A stretch of 7,109 nt of DNA. It comes from Methanothrix sp. Lineage in GTDB: Archaea > Halobacteriota > Methanosarcinia > Methanotrichales > Methanotrichaceae. Of the stretch, positions 1-5,855 are shown piece by piece. Every line of letters begins with the position of its first letter. Within the stretch, counting starts at the first letter, position 1. The DNA lies in the NCBI GenBank assembly GCA_028688175.1, contig JAQTYS010000137.1:1-7109 (forward strand), in the 5' to 3' direction. The notes under the pieces were generated by a model that did not search any database, was not told the origin of the DNA, and saw only the letters and a list, made by a program, of their open reading frames with translations. A program made the translations under genes and the position numbers.

Positions 1-601
1 CCCGCGAGCCGCATGAGCACTCGTAGTCTACCGTCTCGGCGTCCAAGTCGAAGCCGGTGACGTGAGTGGTGTTGGTGCGACCGCAGGCCGAGCAGATGAC
101 ATCAAAGGGGCTCCAGCCCTCGGGCACGTCGCGGCCCGAGACCTCCTTGAGAATGCGGGCGATGTCGTCCTTCTGCCGCAGTGCCGTCTTGATGGCCTCA
201 TTGTACTTGCCTTCCTTGTAGAGCTGGTCGGCGCGGTAGACCTGGGGCTTGATTCCCAGACGCTCCATGCTCTTTAGGAAGGGCTCCAAGAAATGGTCGG
301 CGTAGCTGGCGCAGCATCCCTTGGGGCAAGGGATCTCGGACAGGGGCTTTCCGATGTGCTCGGTGAAGCTCTCCGGCAGGAAGGGATAGAGCCTGCGCAG
401 GCGGTCGTAGGTGTCGGCGATGTAGATGAGCTTGGCATCCACACCCCGGTCCAGAAGGGCGCGGTAGACGGCCTCTGCCGTCATGACCTCGCGCATGTTT
501 CCGATATGAACAGGGCCCGACGGGGTTATGCCCGTGGCAATGGTGTGCGGGCCGCTCTTCTCAAGCTTCTCAGCGATGACGTCAGCCCAATGAATAGACA
601 T
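1..601 (-). CDS. lysK: Class I lysyl-tRNA synthetase, N-terminal part (runs off the left edge)
   Basis: This gene encodes the archaeal class I lysyl-tRNA synthetase, a cytoplasmic enzyme that attaches lysine to tRNA-Lys using ATP. Only the first 200 codons are present; the gene continues past position 1. The reading frame starts at the ATG at 601 and is open to the edge. Residues 21-36 hold the class I nucleotide-binding signature, with TGITPSGPVHIGN at about 23-35; the HIGH-type motif is H32-I-G-N35. A zinc-knuckle pattern follows, with C170-x2-C173 and C195-x-C197, as in class I LysRS. The KMSKS loop and anticodon-binding domain would lie outside the window. Additional cysteines occur at 92, 96 and 97. 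There is no clear Shine-Dalgarno, but a TATA-like box about 29 nt upstream suggests a leaderless mRNA. The pentapeptide gene upstream on the same strand ends 83 bp away, so read-through is possible but not required. The family call is firm; class II LysRS is excluded by the HIGH-type motif. Confidence 0.95.
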   Translation of the reverse strand, partial: MSIHWADVIAEKLEKSGPHTIATGITPSGPVHIGNMREVMTAEAVYRALLDRGVDAKLIYIADTYDRLRRLYPFLPESFTEHIGKPLSEIPCPKGCCASYADHFLEPFLKSMERLGIKPQVYRADQLYKEGKYNEAIKTALRQKDDIARILKEVSGRDVPEGWSPFDVICSACGRTNTTHVTGFDLDAETVDYECSCGSR

Positions 602-626
602 AACCGCAATTCGATGCGGGAAATGG

Positions 627-634
627 ATATTAAT
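627..634 (-). promoter_or_regulatory. Candidate TATA box of the lysyl-tRNA synthetase gene
   Basis: On the minus strand the bases read ATTAATAT, centred about 29-30 nt before the ATG at 601. That distance fits an archaeal TATA box driving a leaderless transcript starting at or next to the start codon, and the lack of a Shine-Dalgarno before the ATG agrees. It lies in the 83-bp gap after the pentapeptide gene, which would give the synthetase its own promoter. This is inferred from position and composition only. Confidence 0.4.
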
Positions 635-684
635 CTTATTGTTGACTGACCAGATTGCTGTCGGCCAGCGACGGGACGCCTCCT

Positions 685-2391
685 TCAGGATCCCCTCACT
701 ATCGTTCCACTGATAGCTATGAAGAACAGGACGGAGAACAGCGCGCCCAGCACCCTCTCCAGTATGAAGGCCTTCTTGATCATGGATCTCGATCGCCCTT
801 CGATCCTGGGCATAGCAGGCGGATCGATGAAGAACTTGGTGCCTGACAAAAAGACGGTGACGGAAAAGCCCAGGATGTCGGTGATGTCGCCGTCGAGCCA
901 CTCCTCACCCTCCTTCAGGCTTTCCGGGGTTTTATCCTTCGGCCCTCCGAGCCCCACTCTCCACCAAAAAAGGGCGAAGATCATGACAATTCCCAGGGAG
1001 AAGAAAAAGGCATTGAAGGGCTTTGTGCCGTAGCCATAAAACCACTCCATGGGATATTCTATGCATTTCCTGATGGCCTCTTCCCAATTTGGCACAGAGG
1101 GCCAGTCGTCTTCAGCTCTATGTGCATTTCTATAGGCAAAATAGCAGCTATCATAGTCCTCATAGTAGCCCAGATCCTTAAAGTTCTTCATCAAAGACAT
1201 GTAAGCGGTATCATCATAGACTAGGCCGCCTTGTATACTATGCCACCTGATAAACAATTTATCATATCTGGCTCTTGTAAGCGAGAGATCCTCCAGGAAG
1301 GTTGCATTCTCAAAGAGAACATCTCCTCTGAACAGGGTGTTATTAAAATTCGCTTTCCTGCTAAAAAGGGAATCCTCTAAATGAACTTCCTTGTTGAATT
1401 GAGATGCTGCGAAATCAGAGATGTTGAAGTGAGTGTTCATAAAGGCTACATTGCCGTTGAATCTCACGCTTCCGAAGTGGGCATATCCTTTGAAATCTGC
1501 GCTCTGGAAATTTGCAGTGCTTTTGAAGCTAGAATTATCGAAATTGGCAGCATCATTGAAGATCGCATACCTGAAGTCAACGTCACCGTTGAAACAGTCC
1601 CCGAAATTAGCAGTGCCATTGAAGGTTACGTTCCTGAAGTCAGCATCACGGTTGAAATCCGACTCCTCGAAATCAGCAGTGCGATCAAAGGTCGCATTGA
1701 TAAAGTAGGCCCTCTGATTGAAGCTCGTGTTCTGGAAGTTAGCAGTGCCATTTAATGTTGATTGACTGAAGAAGACACCGTCTTTGAATCTCGTGCTCCT
1801 GAAGCTGGCATAGCCGTTGAAGCTCACGTTTTCAAAGATGGCTAAACGATTGAAGTTCGCATTATCGAAATAAGCAGCACGGTTGAAGCCTACATCCAAG
1901 AAGCTGGCATAGTCATTAAATCTCACTCCCAGAAAGTCAGCCCCATTGAATTTCGCGCCATCGAAGTCAGCATTGTTGTTGAATTCCGCGTTCTCAAAGT
2001 AGGCAATTCCATTAAAGGTAGCGCGCCGAAAGTCAGCATTGCGATCGATGTTCAGCCGCATAGAAATAACAGAATCATTGAATGTCAAATCCCATAAATC
2101 AGTACCGTTGAATGCCGCTCCAACGAAATAAGCATCGCCGTTGAAGGTGGCATGATCGAAGTTAGCCTTATTTCGAAAGATGGTATGGTTGAAATGAACC
2201 GATTCGTTGATTTCCAGGTCACTTAGATCTAAATCGCCAACAATGGTGCATTGGTCGAAATCCGCCGGCCCGCCAGCTTTTATGGCGGCCAATACCTCGT
2301 CGGCCGGAACGACTCGATCATCAGGTTTGCATACAGACAGTCCAGTCAAAAGGAGAAGAACGACCAGTATCATCATCCGGATTCGACCCAA
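685..2391 (-). CDS. Exported pentapeptide-repeat protein with C-terminal channel-like membrane domain
   Basis: The 568-residue product probably sits in the cell membrane. Residues 1-21 form an export signal or membrane anchor: basic MGRIR, then a leucine-rich core, then LSVC, a poor lipobox. Residues 25-60 (DEVLAAIKAGG...VGDLDLSDL) match the lead-in seen in pentapeptide-repeat membrane proteins. Residues ~67-365 are a long run of F-x4-F-x5 repeats, typically FNGxAxF, fitting the Pentapeptide_3 type and a quadrilateral beta-helix. A linker (GYYEDYDSCYFAYR at 408-421) leads to WFYGYGTKPF (450-459), a first membrane helix (460-477), a pore-loop-like stretch (508-525) and a second helix (547-562). 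This order matches pentapeptide proteins ending in a two-helix ion-channel domain, but no TxGYGD filter is present; the stretch reads FLSGTKFFIDPP. The start is TTG, chosen because AGGAGG lies 8 nt upstream; ATG codons at 2376 and 2373 are less well spaced. The substrate or ion is unknown. Confidence 0.85.
   Translation of the reverse strand: MGRIRMMILVVLLLLTGLSVCKPDDRVVPADEVLAAIKAGGPADFDQCTIVGDLDLSDLEINESVHFNHTIFRNKANFDHATFNGDAYFVGAAFNGTDLWDLTFNDSVISMRLNIDRNADFRRATFNGIAYFENAEFNNNADFDGAKFNGADFLGVRFNDYASFLDVGFNRAAYFDNANFNRLAIFENVSFNGYASFRSTRFKDGVFFSQSTLNGTANFQNTSFNQRAYFINATFDRTADFEESDFNRDADFRNVTFNGTANFGDCFNGDVDFRYAIFNDAANFDNSSFKSTANFQSADFKGYAHFGSVRFNGNVAFMNTHFNISDFAASQFNKEVHLEDSLFSRKANFNNTLFRGDVLFENATFLEDLSLTRARYDKLFIRWHSIQGGLVYDDTAYMSLMKNFKDLGYYEDYDSCYFAYRNAHRAEDDWPSVPNWEEAIRKCIEYPMEWFYGYGTKPFNAFFFSLGIVMIFALFWWRVGLGGPKDKTPESLKEGEEWLDGDITDILGFSVTVFLSGTKFFIDPPAMPRIEGRSRSMIKKAFILERVLGALFSVLFFIAISGTIVRGS
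780..2190 (-). repeat. Tandem ~33-bp coding repeats (11-residue period) inside the pentapeptide gene
   Basis: Only the part from about 1297 to 2190 carries the repeats; the rest of this span is the non-repeat C-terminal region. Phenylalanines in the product alternate at 5 and 6 residue spacing from about residue 67 to 365, giving an 11-residue (33-bp) unit repeated about 27 times. On the plus strand the same DNA shows recurring GAAGT, GCAGTG and CCATTGAA words, which opens long false reading frames there. Regularity breaks around residues 99-121 (LWDLTFNDSVISMRLNID), at 148-158 and 322-332 (5+5 spacing), and at 263-267 (spacing of 4). The units are diverged at DNA level, so this is a protein-level repeat rather than a recent tandem expansion. 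Confidence 0.6.
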
Positions 2392-2540
2392 AGACTATGC
2401 CTCCTAGGAATCGATTGTCTCTCCAACTACAATAGATTTGGCCTGCATGACAATGCACAAATCCTATTAGCCACCCAGATATCACGGCCCCTTGTGCTGT
2501 GGTGATATTCTTAAGCTTGAAAAAACAACCATTCGAGCAA
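2392..2540. other. Divergent intergenic region between pentapeptide and dCMP deaminase genes
   Basis: This 149-bp gap must hold the start signals for both divergent genes. Apart from the AGGAGG of the leftward gene, no strong TATA box stands out. Weak candidates are GATATTCTTAAG (2504-2515) for the rightward gene, roughly 30 nt before its ATG, and A/T-rich patches near 2428-2466 for the leftward gene. An 8-bp palindrome TCCTAGGA (2402-2409) overlaps the leftward ribosome site and may be chance. Confidence 0.4.
2400..2405 (-). promoter_or_regulatory. Ribosome binding site deciding a TTG start
   Basis: The minus strand reads AGGAGG here, a near-perfect complement of the archaeal 16S rRNA 3' end. 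It sits 8 nt before the TTG at 2391 and 23 nt before the first ATG at 2376. The spacing selects TTG as the start of the pentapeptide gene and adds the basic residues MGRIR before the hydrophobic export segment. Confidence 0.7.
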
Positions 2541-2984
2541 ATGTCTCCTCTCGACCGCCCCACCCTCGACCAATACTTCATGGAAATCGCCACGGTAGTG
2601 GCCAAGCGCTCCACCTGCTTGCGCAATCAAGTGGGGGCGCTCTTTGTAAAGAACAAGCGCATTCTTTCCACCGGCTACAACGGCGCTCCTGCGGGCCTGG
2701 AACACTGCGACATGGTGGGCTGCGCGCGTGAGAACGTGGCCTCGGGCACCCGCCACGAGCTGTGCCGGGCGGTGCATGCCGAGCAAAACGCCATCATCCA
2801 GGCGGCACTACACGGCATCAGCATCGAGGGGGCCACGCTCTACTGCACTCACCAGCCCTGTATCCTCTGCGCCAAGATGATGATCAATGCCCGGGTGATA
2901 AAGGTCGTCTACCAGCATAGCTATCCGGACGGGACGGCGCTGGACTTTTTGCAGCAGGCGGGGATTGAGATAATAAAACTTTAG
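2541..2984 (+). CDS. dCMP deaminase (ComEB/T4-type deoxycytidylate deaminase family)
   Basis: The product is predicted to convert dCMP to dUMP and ammonia in the cytoplasm, supplying dUMP for thymidylate synthesis. The 147-residue protein has the complete catalytic zinc site: H79-A-E81 (in AVHAEQNAI), with E81 as the proton shuttle, and P-C107-x2-C110 (PCILCAK). The N-terminal half carries the family pattern RPTLDQYFMEIA, RSTC (C26), QVGA and TGYNGAP, then C56, C61 and C75. Extra cysteines like these form a second, structural zinc site in phage T4-type enzymes. Length is normal for the family. The ATG at 2541 is preferred over upstream GTG codons at 2499 and 2502, because homologues begin just before the RPTLDQYF block and the 14 extra residues look non-conserved. 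No good Shine-Dalgarno precedes it. No thymidylate synthase or dUTPase gene lies in the window, so substrate preference rests on similarity. Related cytosine deaminases are less likely. Confidence 0.92.
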   Translation: MSPLDRPTLDQYFMEIATVVAKRSTCLRNQVGALFVKNKRILSTGYNGAPAGLEHCDMVGCARENVASGTRHELCRAVHAEQNAIIQAALHGISIEGATLYCTHQPCILCAKMMINARVIKVVYQHSYPDGTALDFLQQAGIEIIKL

Positions 2985-3001
2985 GAGTATATTTAGATAA
3001 G

Positions 3002-3008
3002 TTTATAT
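3002..3008 (+). promoter_or_regulatory. Candidate TATA box for the beta-helix/propeller gene
   Basis: TTTATAT, preceded by purine-rich AGATAAG, fits an archaeal TATA box with a BRE-like flank. It would place transcription start near 3030 and leave a leader of about 34 nt before the ATG at 3064. A second A/T-rich word (TATATTTA, 2988-2995) lies just upstream. The 79-bp gap from the deaminase stop makes an independent promoter plausible. This is inferred from sequence pattern and spacing. Confidence 0.45.
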
Positions 3009-3063
3009 CCTTTGGATCGATCCTACATTGTTAAATAATTACAATTATGGCGGGATCGATGAG

Positions 3064-5451
3064 ATGCAAAAGATCAACAATCATGCCGGCACCAGGAGGC
3101 TTTTTTTATTGTTCATCTCGATGGTGCTATTGTCTTGCGCAGCCCAGGCAGCCACCTATTATGTCGCCCCCACCGGCAGCAACGAAAACTCCGGCGGCAT
3201 TGAAGAGCCCTGGGCTACTCCTGCCTACGCAGCCTCTCAACTTCAGCCGGGAGATACGCTGATCATTCGAGATGGAGAGTATGTTTTGCAGGATTATGGC
3301 GAAGACAGAATTCTCCCCCAATCCGGCAGCCCGGAGGCCTGGATCACCATCAAGGGCGAGGAAGGATGCAGGCCCTCGCTCATCGGCACCAACAACCTTG
3401 CCAACGCCATCGATCTATCCGCTGTGCATTATGTAAAGATGGAGAATCTGGAGATCAAGAGCGACGGCACTAACCCCTTTCGCGATGCCATAGCCTGCTG
3501 GGAGCCTGCATCAAACATCATCCTTCGCAACCTCTACATCCACCACATAGATGAATTTGGAATCAATATCCAGGACATCGATGGATTGAGCCTTTTGGAC
3601 AGCACCATCGAGTATTGCGGCTTTGGTTCTGTAGGAGGAGCAGCTGGAGTTGCCGGCGGCTGGAGGAATGTGCTCATAAAGAACTGCCGCCTCGCTTACA
3701 GCGGCCACTACTATCAGGGTACGCCCGGTCCCTCTCCCTACGACCGTCCGGATGGCTTTGGCATTGAGCCATCCGAGGGGCCAATTGAGATTGCAGATAC
3801 CACCTCAACTCACAATCGCGGTGATGGCCTGGACTCTAAAGCTGATCGAACCTACATCCACCACTGCATTGTGAGCCACAATTCCTGCGACGGGATCAAG
3901 ATTTGGGGCGATGAGACCGTTATCGAGAACTGCCTGGTGTACGATACGGGCGACGGCGATACCAGCCCTACCCCCTGGTCTGGACTGGTGGCGCACTCCA
4001 CCGTCCCCAATGCCAGGTTTACGATAGTCAATACCATAGTGGTCGACAATCCAAAGAGACAGGGATACCCCATGTATGTCCAGTACGACGACCGGGATGT
4101 GCCCATCCAGCTCACCATGAAGAACTGCATAATCTCTCACGGAGAAGGCGCGCTGTGGATAGGACCATCTGTAATATTTACATTGGACAATAACCTGTTC
4201 TATCGACCGGAGTCGGACGTGCCGATAGAGGTCGGCAATCAAGGTTACACCTCTGCCCAAATAGAAGCCGGCGCCCTGGGTCCAGGCAATCTGGCCCGCG
4301 ATCCCCTGTTTGTTGATTATGGCTCTGTCGACCCCTTAGGCTATCAGCTTCAGGAGATCAGCCCTGGGGTAGATTCTGGAGCAGCTCAAGGAGCACCGCA
4401 AGACGACCTTCTGCACAGACCTCGGCCTGCTGGGCAGGGCTATGACATGGGATGCTTCGAAAACCAGCCGTCTGAGCCGCAGGGGTGGAGCTCTCTCGGA
4501 GGCTATATAACCAGCAGTCCTAGCTCAATAGTGGACAGCATGGGCCAAACAGAAATCTGGGTGAAAGGCGGAGATGATTCGCTCTGGGTCAACATAGATG
4601 GGACATGGCATGGAAAGGGAGGCTTTTTAACATCAGACCCCTTCGCAGTTAAAGATTACAATGGCAAGACACACGTCTTTGTTCGTGGAGGAGACGGCAG
4701 CCTTTGGGACTTTATATACGATCCAGCTCTTGACACAGGTCACTGGAAAAGTCTGGGCGGATACATCACAGAGATGCCCACTGCAGTCCAAGATCCGGTG
4801 AATCACGACATAATGAGGGTTGCTGTTATTGGTGGAGATAATGCCTTGTGGATTTGCGACTTTGACATAAATTCAAAGGCATACGTTTGGGCTTCCCAGG
4901 GAGGAGTTCTTACAACACATCCATACATCCTTTTTGATCCCTCTGACACAGAGCACATACTTGTTCGCGGAGGCGATAATGCATTGTGGGATAAGAAAGG
5001 AGTGTGGAGTGGATCATCGTATACACGCACCTGGAGTTCATTAGGTGGCTACTTGGCCAATGCGCCAATCGCCACCATACAACCGGGTGTAAATAATCAT
5101 ATAGCAGTCTTTGTTAAGGGCGGCGACGATGCTTTGTGGATGTGCGACGTGCTCTCAGATAGCGAGACAGAGACTGGCACTTGGCACGGGCTTGGGGGAG
5201 TCATTACCACTGATCCGTTTGTGGTCGCAGACCCATCTGCCAACAAAATTCATGCATTTGTGCGCGGCAGCGATTCGGCTCTCTGGGAGAACATATTTAG
5301 CACATCTCCCTGGAATCCGGGGGGAAATCAGTGGCAAGGCATTGGCGGATTATTGTTAGCTTACAGACCGGGAGCATGTATCGCGAGCAACACCCAGGCA
5401 TTTGTTATCGGAACCGATTATGCTCTATGGCGAAATATGCATATCAGTTAA
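3064..5451 (+). CDS. Secreted parallel beta-helix protein with C-terminal seven-repeat lectin-like beta-propeller
   Basis: The 795-residue product is predicted to be secreted or surface-bound and to bind or act on glycans; no substrate can be named. Residues 1-27 form a signal peptide (basic TRR, hydrophobic LFLLFISMVLL, then AQA|A). Residues ~28-465 are a right-handed parallel beta-helix of the DUF1565/polysaccharide-lyase-like kind: it opens with TYYVAPTGSNENSGG and EPWATPAYA...LQPGDTLIIRDGEY, has turns such as GDGLDSK (253-259) and DGIKIWGD (276-283), and closes with DPLFVD...SPGVDSGAAQ...DMGCFE. Residues 475-795 hold seven repeats of W-x2-LGG-[YFV]-[IL]-T-x2-P...[FI]V-[RK]-GGD-x-[SA]-LW, as in PLL-type fucose-binding propeller lectins. 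ATG 3064 is preferred because it gives a full signal peptide; its Shine-Dalgarno is weak. The frame opens at TTG 3028, and an internal TTG at 3109 has AGGAGG 9 nt upstream but would remove the basic end. Catalysis is unproven. Confidence 0.88.
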   Translation: MQKINNHAGTRRLFLLFISMVLLSCAAQAATYYVAPTGSNENSGGIEEPWATPAYAASQLQPGDTLIIRDGEYVLQDYGEDRILPQSGSPEAWITIKGEEGCRPSLIGTNNLANAIDLSAVHYVKMENLEIKSDGTNPFRDAIACWEPASNIILRNLYIHHIDEFGINIQDIDGLSLLDSTIEYCGFGSVGGAAGVAGGWRNVLIKNCRLAYSGHYYQGTPGPSPYDRPDGFGIEPSEGPIEIADTTSTHNRGDGLDSKADRTYIHHCIVSHNSCDGIKIWGDETVIENCLVYDTGDGDTSPTPWSGLVAHSTVPNARFTIVNTIVVDNPKRQGYPMYVQYDDRDVPIQLTMKNCIISHGEGALWIGPSVIFTLDNNLFYRPESDVPIEVGNQGYTSAQIEAGALGPGNLARDPLFVDYGSVDPLGYQLQEISPGVDSGAAQGAPQDDLLHRPRPAGQGYDMGCFENQPSEPQGWSSLGGYITSSPSSIVDSMGQTEIWVKGGDDSLWVNIDGTWHGKGGFLTSDPFAVKDYNGKTHVFVRGGDGSLWDFIYDPALDTGHWKSLGGYITEMPTAVQDPVNHDIMRVAVIGGDNALWICDFDINSKAYVWASQGGVLTTHPYILFDPSDTEHILVRGGDNALWDKKGVWSGSSYTRTWSSLGGYLANAPIATIQPGVNNHIAVFVKGGDDALWMCDVLSDSETETGTWHGLGGVITTDPFVVADPSANKIHAFVRGSDSALWENIFSTSPWNPGGNQWQGIGGLLLAYRPGACIASNTQAFVIGTDYALWRNMHIS
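4486..5451 (+). repeat. Seven PLL/tectonin-like propeller repeats
   Basis: Seven imperfect repeats begin at tryptophan codons at 4486, 4606, 4744, 4888, 5032, 5182 and 5332, that is residues 475, 515, 561, 609, 657, 707 and 757. Unit lengths are 40-50 residues. Each opens with W-x2-x-GG followed by a [T/A]-x2-P or similar turn and closes with a G-x-D-x-[SA]-LW motif; the seven closing motifs include GGDDSLW, GGDNALW, GSDSALW and GTDYALW. Seven copies match the blade number of a complete beta-propeller. The last unit is the most diverged, reading LLLAYRP where others read ITTDP. Confidence 0.85.
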
Positions 5452-5480
5452 AATTTGCCACCTAAGTTGTACTCAATCGT

Positions 5481-5488
5481 CTATATGA
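5481..5488 (+). promoter_or_regulatory. Candidate TATA box for the small secreted protein gene
   Basis: CTATATGA lies about 28 nt before the ATG at 5513, the spacing expected for an almost leaderless archaeal transcript. It falls in the short gap after the beta-helix/propeller gene, so the small gene may be transcribed alone or by read-through. If real, it argues against the earlier ATG at 5495, which lies only 7 bp past the box. Confidence 0.35.
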
Positions 5489-5512
5489 TTCATCATGCGC
5501 TTAGAAGGATCT

Positions 5513-5794
5513 ATGGTCTGGAAGGAAATAAGTGCAATATGTCTCGTATCGGTTGTGATCATGCTGGCGCTGCCTACGGTGGGCGCAACTAAAGATACCA
5601 TCTCGGAATTAAAGTCCACAATATCGTCATTCGATGATCCTCGCATGAATGCAGAGGATCTGGCCTTCTACCTGGTAACTCATGAATTCGATGCAAAACC
5701 CAAAGACGGCTATGTAGAGGTTGGCTTAGAGGGCCGAATCTGCAAGCTCACCCCCAATGGTTCGGCTCCCGGACTCTGCTCCATTGCCGCGTAA
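5513..5794 (+). CDS. Small exported protein of unknown function
   Basis: I do not recognise this gene with certainty. The 93-residue product starts with a signal peptide (MVWKEIS, then hydrophobic AICLVSVVIMLALP, then TVGA|T), so it is probably exported. The mature part of about 70 residues has a helical-looking start (DTISELKSTISSF), then DPRMNAEDLAFYLVTHEFDAKP, then a short beta-type tail (YVEVGLEG, CKLTPNGSAPGLC) with two cysteines that could pair outside the cell. The ATG at 5513 is chosen because AGAAGGA lies just before it and a TATA-like box lies about 28 nt upstream; the ATG at 5495 would add MRLEGS. The gene follows the secreted beta-helix/propeller gene by 61 bp on the same strand, so a joint role at the cell surface is possible but unproven. 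It could also be the remnant of a larger protein, though the frame is clean and coding-like. Confidence 0.65.
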   Translation: MVWKEISAICLVSVVIMLALPTVGATKDTISELKSTISSFDDPRMNAEDLAFYLVTHEFDAKPKDGYVEVGLEGRICKLTPNGSAPGLCSIAA

Positions 5795-5843
5795 AAATCG
5801 CGCCAGGCCTACCCGGCAAGACCCCAGTGCTGCCTTCCAGGCC
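5793..5843 (-). terminator. Candidate hairpin plus T-run terminator between convergent genes
   Basis: The gap between the convergent small-protein and marker 8 genes contains a two-part hairpin. The outer arms are GGCCT (5806-5810) and AGGCC (5839-5843); the inner arms are GGCAAG (5815-5820) and CTGCC (5830-5834) with one bulged A. On the minus strand the hairpin is followed by five T residues (5797-5793), the arrangement expected for termination of the marker 8 transcript. The T-run overlaps the stop codon of the rightward gene. Archaeal termination depends mainly on T-runs, so the hairpin may be incidental. Confidence 0.35.
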
Positions 5844-5855
5844 ACTCCCTCCTCC

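Noticed and set aside
62..649. Two plus-strand open frames over the left end
   Set aside because: The opposite strand encodes lysyl-tRNA synthetase with its catalytic and zinc motifs; these frames are antisense shadows in GC-rich codons.
655..1033. Plus-strand open frames at the end of the pentapeptide gene
   Set aside because: They overlap the conserved C-terminal membrane domain on the minus strand and show no family motifs.
1381..1755. Plus-strand open frames with repeating EISSAIE/VPEV words over the pentapeptide gene
   Set aside because: They are the antisense reading of the 33-bp repeats in the minus-strand gene; they have no ribosome site and the minus frame has the clear family motifs.
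2402..2409. Palindrome TCCTAGGA before the pentapeptide gene
   Set aside because: It is short and overlaps the AGGAGG ribosome site, which explains half of it; chance is sufficient.
3805..4260. Minus-strand open frames inside the beta-helix gene
   Set aside because: They are antisense to a well-supported beta-helix domain and have no start signals.
5801..5850. Minus-strand GGCCTGGAAGGCAGCA resembling the signal recognition particle RNA loop
   Set aside because: Only a short stretch resembles the GGAAG loop; the flanking sequence lacks the long helices of an archaeal SRP RNA and the gap between genes is only 61 bp.
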